A DNA stretch of 64,000 nt from assembly GCA_013329165.1 (NCBI GenBank), contig DUKV01000001.1, positions 53,660-117,659 of the forward strand. The letters are read 5' to 3'. This document shows, one piece after another, positions 8,609 to 17,349 of this stretch. The notes under the pieces were generated by a model, which saw only the letters and a list, made by a program, of their open reading frames with translations, was not told the DNA's origin and searched no databases. The translations under genes and the position numbers were made by a program. The stretch is from Methanocalculus sp. Lineage in GTDB: Archaea > Halobacteriota > Methanomicrobia > Methanomicrobiales > Methanocorpusculaceae. How positions within the stretch are numbered: position 1 is the first letter of the stretch; every line of letters begins with the position of its first letter.

Positions 8609-10003
8609 ATGGCTTTTACTGACGATCTCCTGAAGGCTTCGGAGATCATCAGATCTGCTGATTCCGTCACGATCATCTCTCATATCGATGCGGACGGCAT
8701 CGCAAGCGAAGCAATTTTGAGAGAGGCGATCGAGCGGGAGAAAACCCCATGCGAGTCGGTCTTCCTCAGGCAGCTTGAACCCCTGATGATGAAATGGGTG
8801 CCAAAAGACGATTCCCTGAAGCTCTTTGTTGATCTGGGTGCAGGCCAGCAGAACCTGATCGAAGAGCACGGACTCTCCTATGACGAGGTGCTCATCCTCG
8901 ATCACCATATCGGCCAGCCCGCAAAGATAGAATACCGGCAGGTGAACTGCCTCCCCTATGGGATCACGAAACTCTCAGCGGCAGGGATCGCATACCTTGT
9001 GGCACGGGAGATGAATGATGCCAACCGGGATCTCGCAAAGCTTGCGGTTGTCGGAAACGTCGGAGATATGATGGCGCGTGAGGGATGCGGGCTCATCGGA
9101 CCGGCCCGTGAGATCGCACTTGATGGTGTTCTGGCAGGCAATGTCCTGGCAATCTCCCATGATCTCAACTGTTATGGCCTCTCCACGCGCCCGGTTCATA
9201 TCTGCCTCAGTTATAGTGACGATCCTGTTCTGCCGGGGATCAGCAACAACCCCAATGGGGCGCAGATCTTCCTGGAACGGCTCGGCATCCGGCTCCGCGA
9301 TCCGCAAGGGCAGTGGCGTGTCTGGGAAGATCTCTCCCCCGAAGAGAAGAGAACGATCGCATCCGCACTCGTCGAGCAGCTGGTTGCCCATGGTGAATCG
9401 GTCGACCGGCTCTTTGGAGAATCGTATATCTTCCCGGATGAAGCTCAAAAATCACCACTCAGGAATGCCTCGGAGTATGCAACGCTGCTGAATGCCTGCG
9501 GCAGATGGACACGCCCCGCGATCGGGAGTGCGGTCTGCCGGGGTGACCGCGGCCTTGTCTACCAGCAGGCAGAGGAGATGCTCCGCCATCACCGGAGCGT
9601 GATCCGGGAACTCTTCCAGTATATCATCAGGACCGGGGTCACCAGAGCAGAGCATTTCCAGTGGATCCACACACAGGATCAGTTCCCCGATACCATTGTC
9701 GGGATCGGGGCAGGGATGGCACTCTCAAAACTGGATCGGAGGCTTCCGATCATGATCTTCTGCACCCTCCCCGATGATCCCGAGGTGGTGAAGGTCTCGA
9801 TGAGAACAGTCGATCGGGTTGTCCGCTCAGGAATCGATCTCCAGGCAGCACTCTGTGAAGCCTCAGCGCTTGTGGGTGGTGCCGGTGGAGGTCATGCAAT
9901 AGCAGCAGGGGCATATATCCCTGCAGGGACGGAGGAGATATTTGTCAGACGAATCGATGAGATCCTCGCATGCCAGTCTGCGCAGGGTACGAAAAATAGC
10001 TGA
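8609..10003 (+). CDS. DHH-family phosphoesterase, archaeal RecJ-like
   Basis: Predicted nuclease or phosphoesterase of the RecJ/GAN group. HIDADG (residues 25-30) and LDHH (97-100) form the Mn-binding DHH core. The DHHA1 substrate domain ends with GGAGGGHAIAAGAYIP near residue 440. At 464 residues it fits archaeal RecJ-like proteins, which act in replication (CMG-associated) or as 5'/3' exonucleases; which role applies here is not visible. It heads a plus-strand run whose next gene overlaps its end. Confidence 0.88.
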   Translation: MAFTDDLLKASEIIRSADSVTIISHIDADGIASEAILREAIEREKTPCESVFLRQLEPLMMKWVPKDDSLKLFVDLGAGQQNLIEEHGLSYDEVLILDHHIGQPAKIEYRQVNCLPYGITKLSAAGIAYLVAREMNDANRDLAKLAVVGNVGDMMAREGCGLIGPAREIALDGVLAGNVLAISHDLNCYGLSTRPVHICLSYSDDPVLPGISNNPNGAQIFLERLGIRLRDPQGQWRVWEDLSPEEKRTIASALVEQLVAHGESVDRLFGESYIFPDEAQKSPLRNASEYATLLNACGRWTRPAIGSAVCRGDRGLVYQQAEEMLRHHRSVIRELFQYIIRTGVTRAEHFQWIHTQDQFPDTIVGIGAGMALSKLDRRLPIMIFCTLPDDPEVVKVSMRTVDRVVRSGIDLQAALCEASALVGGAGGGHAIAAGAYIPAGTEEIFVRRIDEILACQSAQGTKNS

Positions 10004-10430
10004 ATTCCAGTTTGGGCGCGGGTCAGGAGATGCACTCTTTCCCGAGGAATGTACATTCCAGTACTCGACATCCCAGAGGATACGGTATGTGATACTGGAT
10101 GGTGTGAGACTTGCCACGGTGCGGGCACAGGACGGCCGCCTCACCCTCAGTTATGACGGGGCGGCACGGCTCCATGCATTCCTCGCGCCCCCGACGGGCC
10201 GTGTTGTCGTGCATGAAGAGGCAGTCCCCTTTGTAGCTGCAGGAAAAACCGCGATGGCAAAACACGTGATCAACGCAGATCCAAATATCCGCGCAGAAGA
10301 TGAGGTATTTGTTGTCGCAGAAGATGACTCGCTCCTTGCAACCGGAATGGCGAACCTCTCCGGATCGGAGATGCTGGAATTTAAGTACGGCGGTGCCGTA
10401 AAAGTACGACAGGGAAGGGATAAACAATGA
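9957..10430 (+). CDS. PUA-domain RNA-binding protein
   Basis: A single-PUA protein related to the tail domains of archaeosine transglycosylase and pseudouridine synthases. A leader VRKIAEFQFGRGSGDALFP is followed by a PUA fold around residues 75-150 (GKTAMAKHVINADPNIRAEDEV, in segments). Start taken at MRSSHASLRRV inside the end of the RecJ-like gene; 9942 is an alternative. It overlaps the NAC gene by four bases, so a role in translation or tRNA handling is likely but unproven. Confidence 0.8.
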   Translation: MRSSHASLRRVRKIAEFQFGRGSGDALFPEECTFQYSTSQRIRYVILDGVRLATVRAQDGRLTLSYDGAARLHAFLAPPTGRVVVHEEAVPFVAAGKTAMAKHVINADPNIRAEDEVFVVAEDDSLLATGMANLSGSEMLEFKYGGAVKVRQGRDKQ

Positions 10431-10792
10431 TGCCCGGCGGAATGAATCCACGAAAGATGAAACAGATGATGAACAAACTCGGCATGTCGATGGATCCGAT
10501 CGAGGGGGTCACCCGCGTCACCATCGAAGCAGCAGATGGCACATACATCTTCGAAGATGCCGAGGTGGTCGCGATGACGATGCAGGGGCAGACCACCTAC
10601 CAGCTGACCGGCACCCCGAGGTTTGAGGCTGCCGGGGTGATCGACTCGGCACCGGTGGAGATCGAGATCACAGACGATGACATCTCGCTCGTTGCCATAC
10701 AGGCGAATGTTTCACCTGATACCGCAAAAGCAGCCCTTATCGAGACGAACGGGGATATCGCAGAAGCGATCATGAAACTTGGCGGCCAATGA
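10427..10792 (+). CDS. nac: Nascent polypeptide-associated complex protein (archaeal NAC alpha)
   Basis: Homodimeric ribosome-exit chaperone. The N-terminal PGGMNPRKMKQMMNKLGM is the ribosome-binding basic helix. The NAC beta barrel follows, and a C-terminal UBA domain (DDISLVAIQANVSPDTAKAA, in segments) closes the 121-residue protein. Four-base overlaps on both sides couple it to the PUA gene and trmI. Confidence 0.96.
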   Translation: MMPGGMNPRKMKQMMNKLGMSMDPIEGVTRVTIEAADGTYIFEDAEVVAMTMQGQTTYQLTGTPRFEAAGVIDSAPVEIEITDDDISLVAIQANVSPDTAKAALIETNGDIAEAIMKLGGQ

Positions 10793-11517
10793 TCGAAGAG
10801 GGCGATCGCGTCATCCTGGTCGGATCAAAGCGGGAGTACTACCTCCGGGCGGGCCCGGGCAAATTCGGGTCCGATGCCGGTGAGATACAGCTTGCCGGGC
10901 TTGTCGGGAAGATGCCCGGCGACCGGATAGAGACCCATCTTGGGAAACCCTTCACGATCAGGGTGCCCCGCCCACCTGACCTCTTCTGCCACGGGAAGCG
11001 GAGCGGGGCTCCCATGCTTCCAAAGGATATCGGTATGGTGATCGCCTACACCGGTATGAACAGAAAGGATTCTGTGCTGGATGCAGGGACAGGAAGCGGT
11101 GTTGCCGCCATCTATTTCGGCGGTATTGCACAGCAGGTCGATACCTATGAGATTCGGCCCGAGTTTGCCCGCCTTGCAGAGAAGAATATCGCAGATGCGC
11201 ACCTCGACAATGTCACTGTCCATGCAGACGACGTCCTCTCGGCAGAGGGCTCATATGATATCGTCCACCTGGATATGATGATCCAGAAGGAGCATGTCGC
11301 CCATGCCTGGTCTCTCCTGGTTCCGGGTGGGTTCTTTGTGACCTATACACCATTCTTCGAACAGACTTTCTCGGTGATAGATGCCTGTAATGAGCTCTTC
11401 TCAGGCGGTGTCAACTGCTTTGAGTGTATGGAGCGGGAACTCACCCGGACAGTACGGGGGACCCGGCCATCAACCCGTGTGGCCCACAGCGGTTTCCTGA
11501 CCATTGCCCGGAAGTGA
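10789..11517 (+). CDS. trmI: tRNA (adenine-N1)-methyltransferase TrmI
   Basis: SAM-dependent enzyme that makes m1A57/58 in the tRNA T loop of Archaea. It has an N-terminal small beta domain (GDRVILVGSKREYYL), a typical PKDIGMVIAYTGM segment, the SAM motif VLDAGTGSGVAAIYF near residue 96, and the acidic DIVHLDMM loop. At 242 residues it is normal. Translationally coupled to nac. Confidence 0.92.
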   Translation: MIEEGDRVILVGSKREYYLRAGPGKFGSDAGEIQLAGLVGKMPGDRIETHLGKPFTIRVPRPPDLFCHGKRSGAPMLPKDIGMVIAYTGMNRKDSVLDAGTGSGVAAIYFGGIAQQVDTYEIRPEFARLAEKNIADAHLDNVTVHADDVLSAEGSYDIVHLDMMIQKEHVAHAWSLLVPGGFFVTYTPFFEQTFSVIDACNELFSGGVNCFECMERELTRTVRGTRPSTRVAHSGFLTIARK

Positions 11518-11581
11518 TCCCCTCGTTTTATCTGGATGGCGCATCAACAGACTGGTACAGGTCTCTTGCGGCGGAATCATT

Positions 11582-12478
11582 ATGCGTCATATCATCTCAA
11601 TAAACGAGGTTTCAACAGAGGAGATCGATGATATTCTTGATCGCGCATCTGCGATCGAAGAGGGAGCATATGATCCTGATCTCCTCAATGGAAAGATACT
11701 TGCCAATCTCTTTTTTGAACCAAGCACCCGGACACAGATGTCGTTTGTTTCGGCAATGTTCCGGCTTGGCGGGAAGGTGATCAATCTTGGCTCGATCGAG
11801 GCGAGTTCAATTGCAAAAGGAGAGACCCTCGCAGATACGATCCGGGTCGTATCGGGATACGCCGATGCCATCGTCCTCAGGCACCCAAAGGAAGGCGCGG
11901 CACGCCTGGCATCGGAATTCTCAGATGTCCCGGTGATCAATGCCGGTGACGGGGCCGGACAGCACCCTTCACAGACCCTCCTTGATCTCTTCACGATCCG
12001 GCAGTCCTTTCCGCTTAACGGGATCAATGTCGGGTTCCTCGGCGATCTACGGTACGGACGGACAGCACATTCACTTGCAACTGCCCTCTCCCGGTACGGG
12101 GTCATCATCCATACCATCACTCCACCGGGTCTTGAACTGCCGCCGAGCCTCACCCACGATCTCCTGGATACCGGAACAAAGATCGTTGTGCATGAGCACC
12201 TGGAAGATATCATAGCTGACCTTGATGTCCTCTATGTGACCCGTATACAGCGGGAGAGGTTCCCTGATCCGGGAGCCTATGCATCAGTTGCCTCGGGATA
12301 CCGTGTGACACCCGAGATGCTTGCAGATGTGTCTGACCGCTTCATCCTGATGCATCCGCTGCCACGCGTGGATGAGATTGATCCGCAGGTTGACAGCATG
12401 CCCTGTGCCAGGTATTTCGAACAGGCGAGAAACGGTGTCCCCATCCGGATGGCGATGCTCCAGAAGGTGTTGGTATGA
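11582..12478 (+). CDS. pyrB: Aspartate carbamoyltransferase catalytic chain
   Basis: Second step of de novo pyrimidine synthesis. The carbamoyl phosphate motif FFEPSTRTQMSF, HPKEGAA, NAGDGAGQHPSQTLLDL, LGDLRYGRT and MHPLPRVDEI are all present in order. Start chosen at MRHIISINEV, preceded by a GGCGGA ribosome site. The longer reading to 11504 adds unrelated residues. It gives 298 residues, as expected. Its stop overlaps the pyrI start (ATGA). Confidence 0.97.
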   Translation: MRHIISINEVSTEEIDDILDRASAIEEGAYDPDLLNGKILANLFFEPSTRTQMSFVSAMFRLGGKVINLGSIEASSIAKGETLADTIRVVSGYADAIVLRHPKEGAARLASEFSDVPVINAGDGAGQHPSQTLLDLFTIRQSFPLNGINVGFLGDLRYGRTAHSLATALSRYGVIIHTITPPGLELPPSLTHDLLDTGTKIVVHEHLEDIIADLDVLYVTRIQRERFPDPGAYASVASGYRVTPEMLADVSDRFILMHPLPRVDEIDPQVDSMPCARYFEQARNGVPIRMAMLQKVLV

Positions 12479-12939
12479 AGAGAAAGCCAGAAGAAGGGCT
12501 TCTGATCAGCCCTATCCGGAACGGGACCGTGATCGATCATATCGATGGAGGAGAGGGGCTCTCAGTCCTTCGCATACTCGGGATCACCGGCAGAACGACA
12601 GAAGAACTCTCTGTGGCAACCAATGTCGGAAGCCGTCAGATGGGGAAGAAGGATATCGTCAAGATCGAGAACCGGGAACTCTTAAAGGAAGAGGTGGATC
12701 GGATCTCGCTGATCGCACCGAAGGCGAGTATCAATATCATCAGGGAATACCAGGTCAAGGAGAAGATCGGAGTTGAGATCCCATCTGAGGTGATCGGGGT
12801 GATCAAATGCCCGAATCCCGGCTGCATCTCAAATGCGAATGAACCGATTCAGAGCTCGTTTGCCTGCCAGAAGAGGGGATACCGGTGCCGGTACTGCGAC
12901 ACCCTCATCACCCGGGATATTGCAGCGTATATCATCTGA
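12475..12939 (+). CDS. pyrI: Aspartate carbamoyltransferase regulatory chain
   Basis: Nucleotide-binding allosteric subunit pairing with PyrB. An N-terminal allosteric domain (GTVIDHI, LRILGI) is followed by a zinc domain with CPNPGC and CRYCD, four cysteines near residues 108-142. It is 154 residues. It converges with coaD, overlapping by eight bases. Confidence 0.97.
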   Translation: MKRKPEEGLLISPIRNGTVIDHIDGGEGLSVLRILGITGRTTEELSVATNVGSRQMGKKDIVKIENRELLKEEVDRISLIAPKASINIIREYQVKEKIGVEIPSEVIGVIKCPNPGCISNANEPIQSSFACQKRGYRCRYCDTLITRDIAAYII

Positions 12940-13390
12940 TCAGGTGGCCGTCGGGATCGATCTCTTTTCGGTAGATCCTGGTGCTGGAGACGATCTTCCC
13001 GTCATCTGCCATGATACAGCGGATCTTGTAGATATCCACCTTTCCTCTTCCCATCTCCTGCCGGAGGGAATTGATCTCCTCTGCGACAGGAAAAGTCTCC
13101 TCTGAGACGACAAGTGCCTCAAAATCCTCATTCAGTGCTGATCCGAACCGGTCAGCAAGGCACTCGACCTGGTAGGCGGCAGGAAAGTTCATGGACTCGA
13201 TCCATGCGATCAGCTCATCCAGCCTCACCTCATATGGCCGGACAGGATGGCTCTTGCGTGATGCAAAATCATCAGAAGTGAGTCCTATGGTGACAAAGCC
13301 TTCTTTTCCGGCGATCTCAAATGATCTTCTGAGAAGTACTTTATGGCCAACGTGGAGCGGATCAAACGTGCCTCCTACCATAACGTTCAT
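12932..13390 (-). CDS. coaD: Phosphopantetheine adenylyltransferase, archaeal type
   Basis: Makes dephospho-CoA from phosphopantetheine and ATP. The nucleotidyltransferase motif GGTFDPLHVGHKVLL is at residues 6-20, and a C-terminal VSSTRIYR corresponds to the second ATP motif. At 152 residues it matches the archaeal/eukaryal CoaD clade. It is transcribed divergently from the gamma-carbonic anhydrase gene (28 bases apart). Confidence 0.93.
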   Translation of the reverse strand: MNVMVGGTFDPLHVGHKVLLRRSFEIAGKEGFVTIGLTSDDFASRKSHPVRPYEVRLDELIAWIESMNFPAAYQVECLADRFGSALNEDFEALVVSEETFPVAEEINSLRQEMGRGKVDIYKIRCIMADDGKIVSSTRIYRKEIDPDGHLIR

Positions 13391-13418
13391 GCAACTACCC
13401 TTCTACATATATACTCTT

Positions 13419-13910
13419 ATGTGTAATGGTGGATCCACCGGCAAGTGCGCTTTCATCGCCGATACTGCAAGGGTTGTTGGTGATGCGGTGCTCGGCGAGG
13501 ATGTGAGCGTCTGGTTTTCAGCGGTGATCCGGGCTGATCGTGTCCGAATCGTGGTGGGGGATCGATCGAATATCCAGGATAATGCTGTCGTGCATGGCAG
13601 CCCCGGCTATCCGACAACCATCGGTTCAGGTGTCTCTGTCGGCCATGGTGCAATACTGCATGGCTGCACCATCGCAGATGATGTGCTGATCGGGATGGGT
13701 GCCATCGTGATGAATGGCGCGGTGATCGGTTCAGGCAGTATCATTGGTGCGGGAGCTGTTGTCACTGAAGGAAAGGTGATCCCGCCACATTCCGTTGTCC
13801 TCGGCGTGCCGGGGAAGGTGGTCTCGGAGACGAATGAGGAGCAGCGTGCATCAATTCAGAAGAATGCAATCATCTATGTTGATCTTGCACGGAGGTATTC
13901 CGATGCGTAG
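13419..13910 (+). CDS. Gamma-class carbonic anhydrase-like hexapeptide protein
   Basis: A left-handed beta-helix protein of 163 residues, likely a trimeric CamH-type carbonic anhydrase. The zinc ligands of the family are visible as VVHGSPG, VGHGAILHG. Hexapeptide steps run through GMGAIVMNGAVIGSGSIIGAG, in segments. Start taken at MCNGGSTGKCAFIADTA; a longer reading to 13191 overlaps coaD and is a shadow. Its stop lies inside the start of the HdrA-like gene (8-base overlap). Zinc/iron activity is inferred from the histidines only. Confidence 0.85.
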   Translation: MCNGGSTGKCAFIADTARVVGDAVLGEDVSVWFSAVIRADRVRIVVGDRSNIQDNAVVHGSPGYPTTIGSGVSVGHGAILHGCTIADDVLIGMGAIVMNGAVIGSGSIIGAGAVVTEGKVIPPHSVVLGVPGKVVSETNEEQRASIQKNAIIYVDLARRYSDA

Positions 13911-15180
13911 GGTTGTTGTTATCGGAGGCGGTGTTGCCGGTATCCAGGCGGCGCTGGATGTTGCCAACCATGGAATCCCGGTGACGATCATCGAGCGCGA
14001 GCCGAGCATCGGCGGTCATATGGCACAGCTTGACAAGACATTCCCGACAAATGACTGTTCCATGTGCATCCTCTCTCCGAAGATGGTGGATGTTGAGCGG
14101 CACCCGTTGATCACCATCCGGACCCTTGCAGAAGTGCAGAAGATTGAAGGGGATCTCGGCGCGTTCAGGGTGACTCTGCTCCAGCATCCCCGGTATGTTG
14201 ATTCGAGCCTCTGCAATGGGTGCGGCGACTGCGTCGATATCTGCCCTGTTGAGGTATACAACCGGTTCGATGCCGGAATGGGAGTCAGAAAGGCGATCTA
14301 TAAGGCGCATCCGCAGGTGGTTCCAAATCTCGTTGTCCGTGATGCCGAGCACTGCATCGAATGCGGGCTCTGCTATGATATCTGCGGGAGAGAGGCGGTG
14401 CTCCATGAGGATACTGAGAGGACAGAGGTGATCGAGGCGGCAAGCATCATCATCGCGACAGGCTACCAGCTCTTTGATGCAGAGAAGAAAACGATCTTTG
14501 GATACAACCGCTACCCTGACGTGATCACCAGCCTCGAATTCGAGCGGATGATCAATGCGAGCGGGCCGACCGGCGGAGATCTCCGCCGCCTCTCGGATGG
14601 GAAGATCCCACAATCCGTTGTCTTTGTCCAGTGTGTCGGGTCCCGCGATATCCAGCTGAAGCGGACCTACTGCTCCTCGGTCTGCTGCATGTATGCGATG
14701 AAGAATGCGATGCTGATCCTGGAACACTACCCCGATACCGAGGTCTCGATCCTCTACAATGATATCCGTGCCTATGGGAAGGGGTACGAGGAGTACCTTA
14801 ACCGTGCAGAAGCAGCAGGCGTCCATCTCGTTCGCGGTTTCCCTGGTGAGGTGATCGAAGGGAAGGGCGATCTGATCCTGCCGCTTGAGAATACCGAGAC
14901 GGGAGAGTATGTGAACCTCCACGCCGATCTCGTCGTCCTTTCGGTCGGGTTTGAGCCGGTGCCCGATACGCAGGCGATTGCAGAGCGGCTCGGGATACCG
15001 CTTGATCAGAATGGTTTCCTGAATACCTCTGATCTGAAGCTTGACCCCGTCGGAACAGTCAGGCCGGGGATCTATTGTGCGGGAACCGTGACCGCTCCCC
15101 GCGATATCCCTGACTCGGTGATGACGGCGGGTGCTGCTGCGATGCGGGCGACCCGTGATGTCCTCCTTGCCGGTGAATGA
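13903..15180 (+). CDS. Short HdrA-like FAD/iron-sulfur protein
   Basis: Flavoprotein related to heterodisulfide reductase subunit A. Residues 8-14 carry the FAD motif IGGGVAG. An inserted ferredoxin has cysteines 104/107/110/114 and 151/154/157/161 for two [4Fe-4S] clusters. NDCSMCILSPKM and a CVGSRD...CSSVCC segment are typical of HdrA. At 425 residues it lacks both the N-terminal domain and the C-terminal ferredoxins of full HdrA (about 650 residues). No hdrBC or mvh genes are nearby, so its electron partner is unknown. Confidence 0.86.
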   Translation: MRRVVVIGGGVAGIQAALDVANHGIPVTIIEREPSIGGHMAQLDKTFPTNDCSMCILSPKMVDVERHPLITIRTLAEVQKIEGDLGAFRVTLLQHPRYVDSSLCNGCGDCVDICPVEVYNRFDAGMGVRKAIYKAHPQVVPNLVVRDAEHCIECGLCYDICGREAVLHEDTERTEVIEAASIIIATGYQLFDAEKKTIFGYNRYPDVITSLEFERMINASGPTGGDLRRLSDGKIPQSVVFVQCVGSRDIQLKRTYCSSVCCMYAMKNAMLILEHYPDTEVSILYNDIRAYGKGYEEYLNRAEAAGVHLVRGFPGEVIEGKGDLILPLENTETGEYVNLHADLVVLSVGFEPVPDTQAIAERLGIPLDQNGFLNTSDLKLDPVGTVRPGIYCAGTVTAPRDIPDSVMTAGAAAMRATRDVLLAGE

Positions 15181-16199
15181 TGCGGGATCGTACAATCTGG
15201 TGGGAGGAAGACGGCGTCGGGCTGATCGAGCAGACCCTCCTTCCTGAAGAGTATCGTGAGGTGGTCTGCTCTGATGTTCCAAGGCTGGTGCAGGCGATCC
15301 AGCGGCTTGAGGTCAGGGGGGCGCCTGCGCTCGGGGTTGCCGGTGCCTACGGGGTTGCCCTTGCCTGCAAAAATGCGCTTGAGGGTTCGGAATCTGCCTT
15401 CTCTGCTTCTGTGAACGAGGCTGCTTCCACGCTCCGGTCTGCACGTCCGACTGCCGTGAATCTCGCATGGGGTGTTGACCGGGTCCTCTCGGCTATCCAG
15501 CCGGTGAGTGATCCGGTGGATGCCGCAGAGCGGGCACTCACAATGGCTGAGTCGATCGCCGATGAGGATGAAGCAACCTGCCGGAGGATCGGATCGCATG
15601 GTGCGCCCCTCCTCCCCGATGACTGCACGGTGCTGACACACTGTAATGCAGGTGCACTTGCCTGTGCTGCATGGGGAACGGCACTTGGGGTGATCCGATC
15701 TGCGGCAGAAGAGGGGAAGAATATCCGTGTCATCTCCTGTGAGACCCGCCCCCTCCTCCAGGGTTCGCGGCTGACGGCATGGGAGCTCTCACGGGATGGA
15801 ATCCCGGTGACAACGATCATCGATTCAGAGGCGGCATACCTGATGCAGAGAGGGGAGATTGACTGTGTGATCGTCGGCGCGGATCGGATCTGCACCGACG
15901 GCGTCTTCAATAAGATTGGAACCTACATGCATGCAGTCTCTGCCTCTTATCACCAGATCCCCTTCTATGTGGCAGCGCCACGATCAACCTTTGATCCAGA
16001 GCACCGGATGGCGGATATCATTGTTGAAGAGCGTGGACGCGAGGAGGTGGCCTCTCTCTTCGGCCGGACGACGGTGCCGGATGCTGTGCCGGTTGTAAAC
16101 TATGCCTTTGATGGAACCCCGTTCTCCCTGATAGCTGCAATAATCACAGAAGATGGTCTTATCCGGGAGCCTTTTCATCACCCCTGGCTCATGCCATAA
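15177..16199 (+). CDS. mtnA: S-methyl-5-thioribose-1-phosphate isomerase (or 5-deoxyribose-1-P isomerase)
   Basis: Aldose-ketose isomerase of methionine/5'-deoxyadenosine salvage, in the eIF2B-like family. Signature parts are EVRGAPALGVAGAYG near residue 43, THCNAGALACAAWGTA near 155, SCETRPLLQGSRLTAWEL, and VGADRI near 238. The 340-residue length is typical. It overlaps the HdrA-like gene by four bases. Whether it uses methylthioribose or deoxyribose phosphate cannot be told from sequence. Confidence 0.93.
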   Translation: MMRDRTIWWEEDGVGLIEQTLLPEEYREVVCSDVPRLVQAIQRLEVRGAPALGVAGAYGVALACKNALEGSESAFSASVNEAASTLRSARPTAVNLAWGVDRVLSAIQPVSDPVDAAERALTMAESIADEDEATCRRIGSHGAPLLPDDCTVLTHCNAGALACAAWGTALGVIRSAAEEGKNIRVISCETRPLLQGSRLTAWELSRDGIPVTTIIDSEAAYLMQRGEIDCVIVGADRICTDGVFNKIGTYMHAVSASYHQIPFYVAAPRSTFDPEHRMADIIVEERGREEVASLFGRTTVPDAVPVVNYAFDGTPFSLIAAIITEDGLIREPFHHPWLMP

Positions 16200-16249
16200 A
16201 GCAAGAGGCTAAGTTCTCAGTTGGCATATAATATTCTATACATCTACAT

Positions 16250-16960
16250 ATGTTCTTTGAGGATGCGATCTGGAACCGGATGATGATCCTGCTTGGAGAG
16301 GTCACCCTCTTTGTCGCAGTCTTCCTGATTCTCATATCCATCGTCATGGCGATCCTGATCGGAACCTCGATCCGTTCAGGACGTCTCTTCTTCCCTGCCC
16401 TTCTCCGCCCGTTTCTCGTCCTGATGGAAGGGTTTGTGAAGAGTATCTGCACCTTAATCGGGATTGAACCCGGAGAGCTTCTCAGGTTCTTAATACGCCT
16501 GGATAACAGGATGAATACCCAGTCATTTGCTGCAATCCCTCCAAACGAGAGGGCGGTATTCCTGCCGCAGTGCCTCAGGTCTGCGCAGTGCCCTGCCCAT
16601 CTGACGCCGGAAGGGCTTCGTTGTGTCGGGTGCGGGAGATGTGAACTGGGTGCCGGCATCCCGAGGATGAAGGCGCTTGGGTACCAAGTCTTCATCATAC
16701 CGGGATCGACATTTATCAAGCGGATGGTGCAGCAGTGTCGTCCAAAAGGGATCATCGGTGTCGGCTGCCTGATGGAGGTAAAAGAGGGGCTTGATATGTG
16801 CAACCGGATCGGGCTTGTTGCAATGGGTGTTGTGACGGCAAAGGATGGGTGTGTCGAGACGATCGTTGACTGGCATGATCTCTTTGATGTCGCGACGATT
16901 GGGATCGATCCCTCTTCAGTCGCCGATTATTCTGACGTTTCGTCCAACCAGAGTGCCTGA
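16250..16960 (+). CDS. DUF116 membrane protein with cysteine motif
   Basis: 236 residues. Two N-terminal hydrophobic segments (about 11-38 and 45-70) are followed by a cytoplasmic DUF116 domain. That domain has a cysteine cluster (CLRSAQCPA, CVGCGRCELG) and a later GVGCLMEVKEGLDMC. The cysteine spacing suggests an Fe-S or metal site, but function is unknown. Its end overlaps the convergent hexapeptide gene by 45 bases. Confidence 0.82.
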   Translation: MFFEDAIWNRMMILLGEVTLFVAVFLILISIVMAILIGTSIRSGRLFFPALLRPFLVLMEGFVKSICTLIGIEPGELLRFLIRLDNRMNTQSFAAIPPNERAVFLPQCLRSAQCPAHLTPEGLRCVGCGRCELGAGIPRMKALGYQVFIIPGSTFIKRMVQQCRPKGIIGVGCLMEVKEGLDMCNRIGLVAMGVVTAKDGCVETIVDWHDLFDVATIGIDPSSVADYSDVSSNQSA

Positions 16961-17326
16961 TGTGATCTTTCCATAGATCAGAACAGAATTTTCTGCTTTG
17001 ACATCGCCGACCATGACACCAGGTCTGAGGACGATATCTCCGCCCGCCTCAATCGAATGGAGATGTACCCGATCACAGATTGTTGCATTCTCATCAACGA
17101 GAAGTGGCCCTTTAATCCGGCTGTCTCTTCCGATGATGGCATTTTTACAGACAACAGGGCCTTCGACCGAGCATTCCGGTCCCATCTCAAGGGTGCCGTT
17201 TACAACAAGTCTGCCCCAGAAATGGGTCCGCTGTGGTACAAGAAAGTCGCCATGTATCTGGACATTCCCTTCGAAGAAGGATCCCGGTTCTGCGAGGTAG
17301 GTTGTTTTTTGTTTGTATATCCGCAT
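16916..17326 (-). CDS. Small beta-helix (bactofilin/hexapeptide-like) protein
   Basis: 136 residues built of short repeating strands (for example GPVVCKNAIIGRDSRIKGPLL, in segments), giving a beta-helix as in bactofilins or hexapeptide transferases. There are no catalytic His or other transferase motifs, so a structural or scaffolding role is more likely. It converges on and overlaps the DUF116 gene and lies 23 bases upstream of nothing else on its strand except the divergently unrelated prenyltransferase end. Confidence 0.65.
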   Translation of the reverse strand: MRIYKQKTTYLAEPGSFFEGNVQIHGDFLVPQRTHFWGRLVVNGTLEMGPECSVEGPVVCKNAIIGRDSRIKGPLLVDENATICDRVHLHSIEAGGDIVLRPGVMVGDVKAENSVLIYGKITSGTLVGRNVRIIGD

Positions 17327-17349
17327 ATCTCCCCTCTCTCCTTAACCAA

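Noticed and set aside
13870-15282. 470-residue minus-strand frame across the HdrA-like gene
   Set aside because: Antisense shadow; the plus-strand protein has clear FAD and Fe-S motifs and the minus frame has none.
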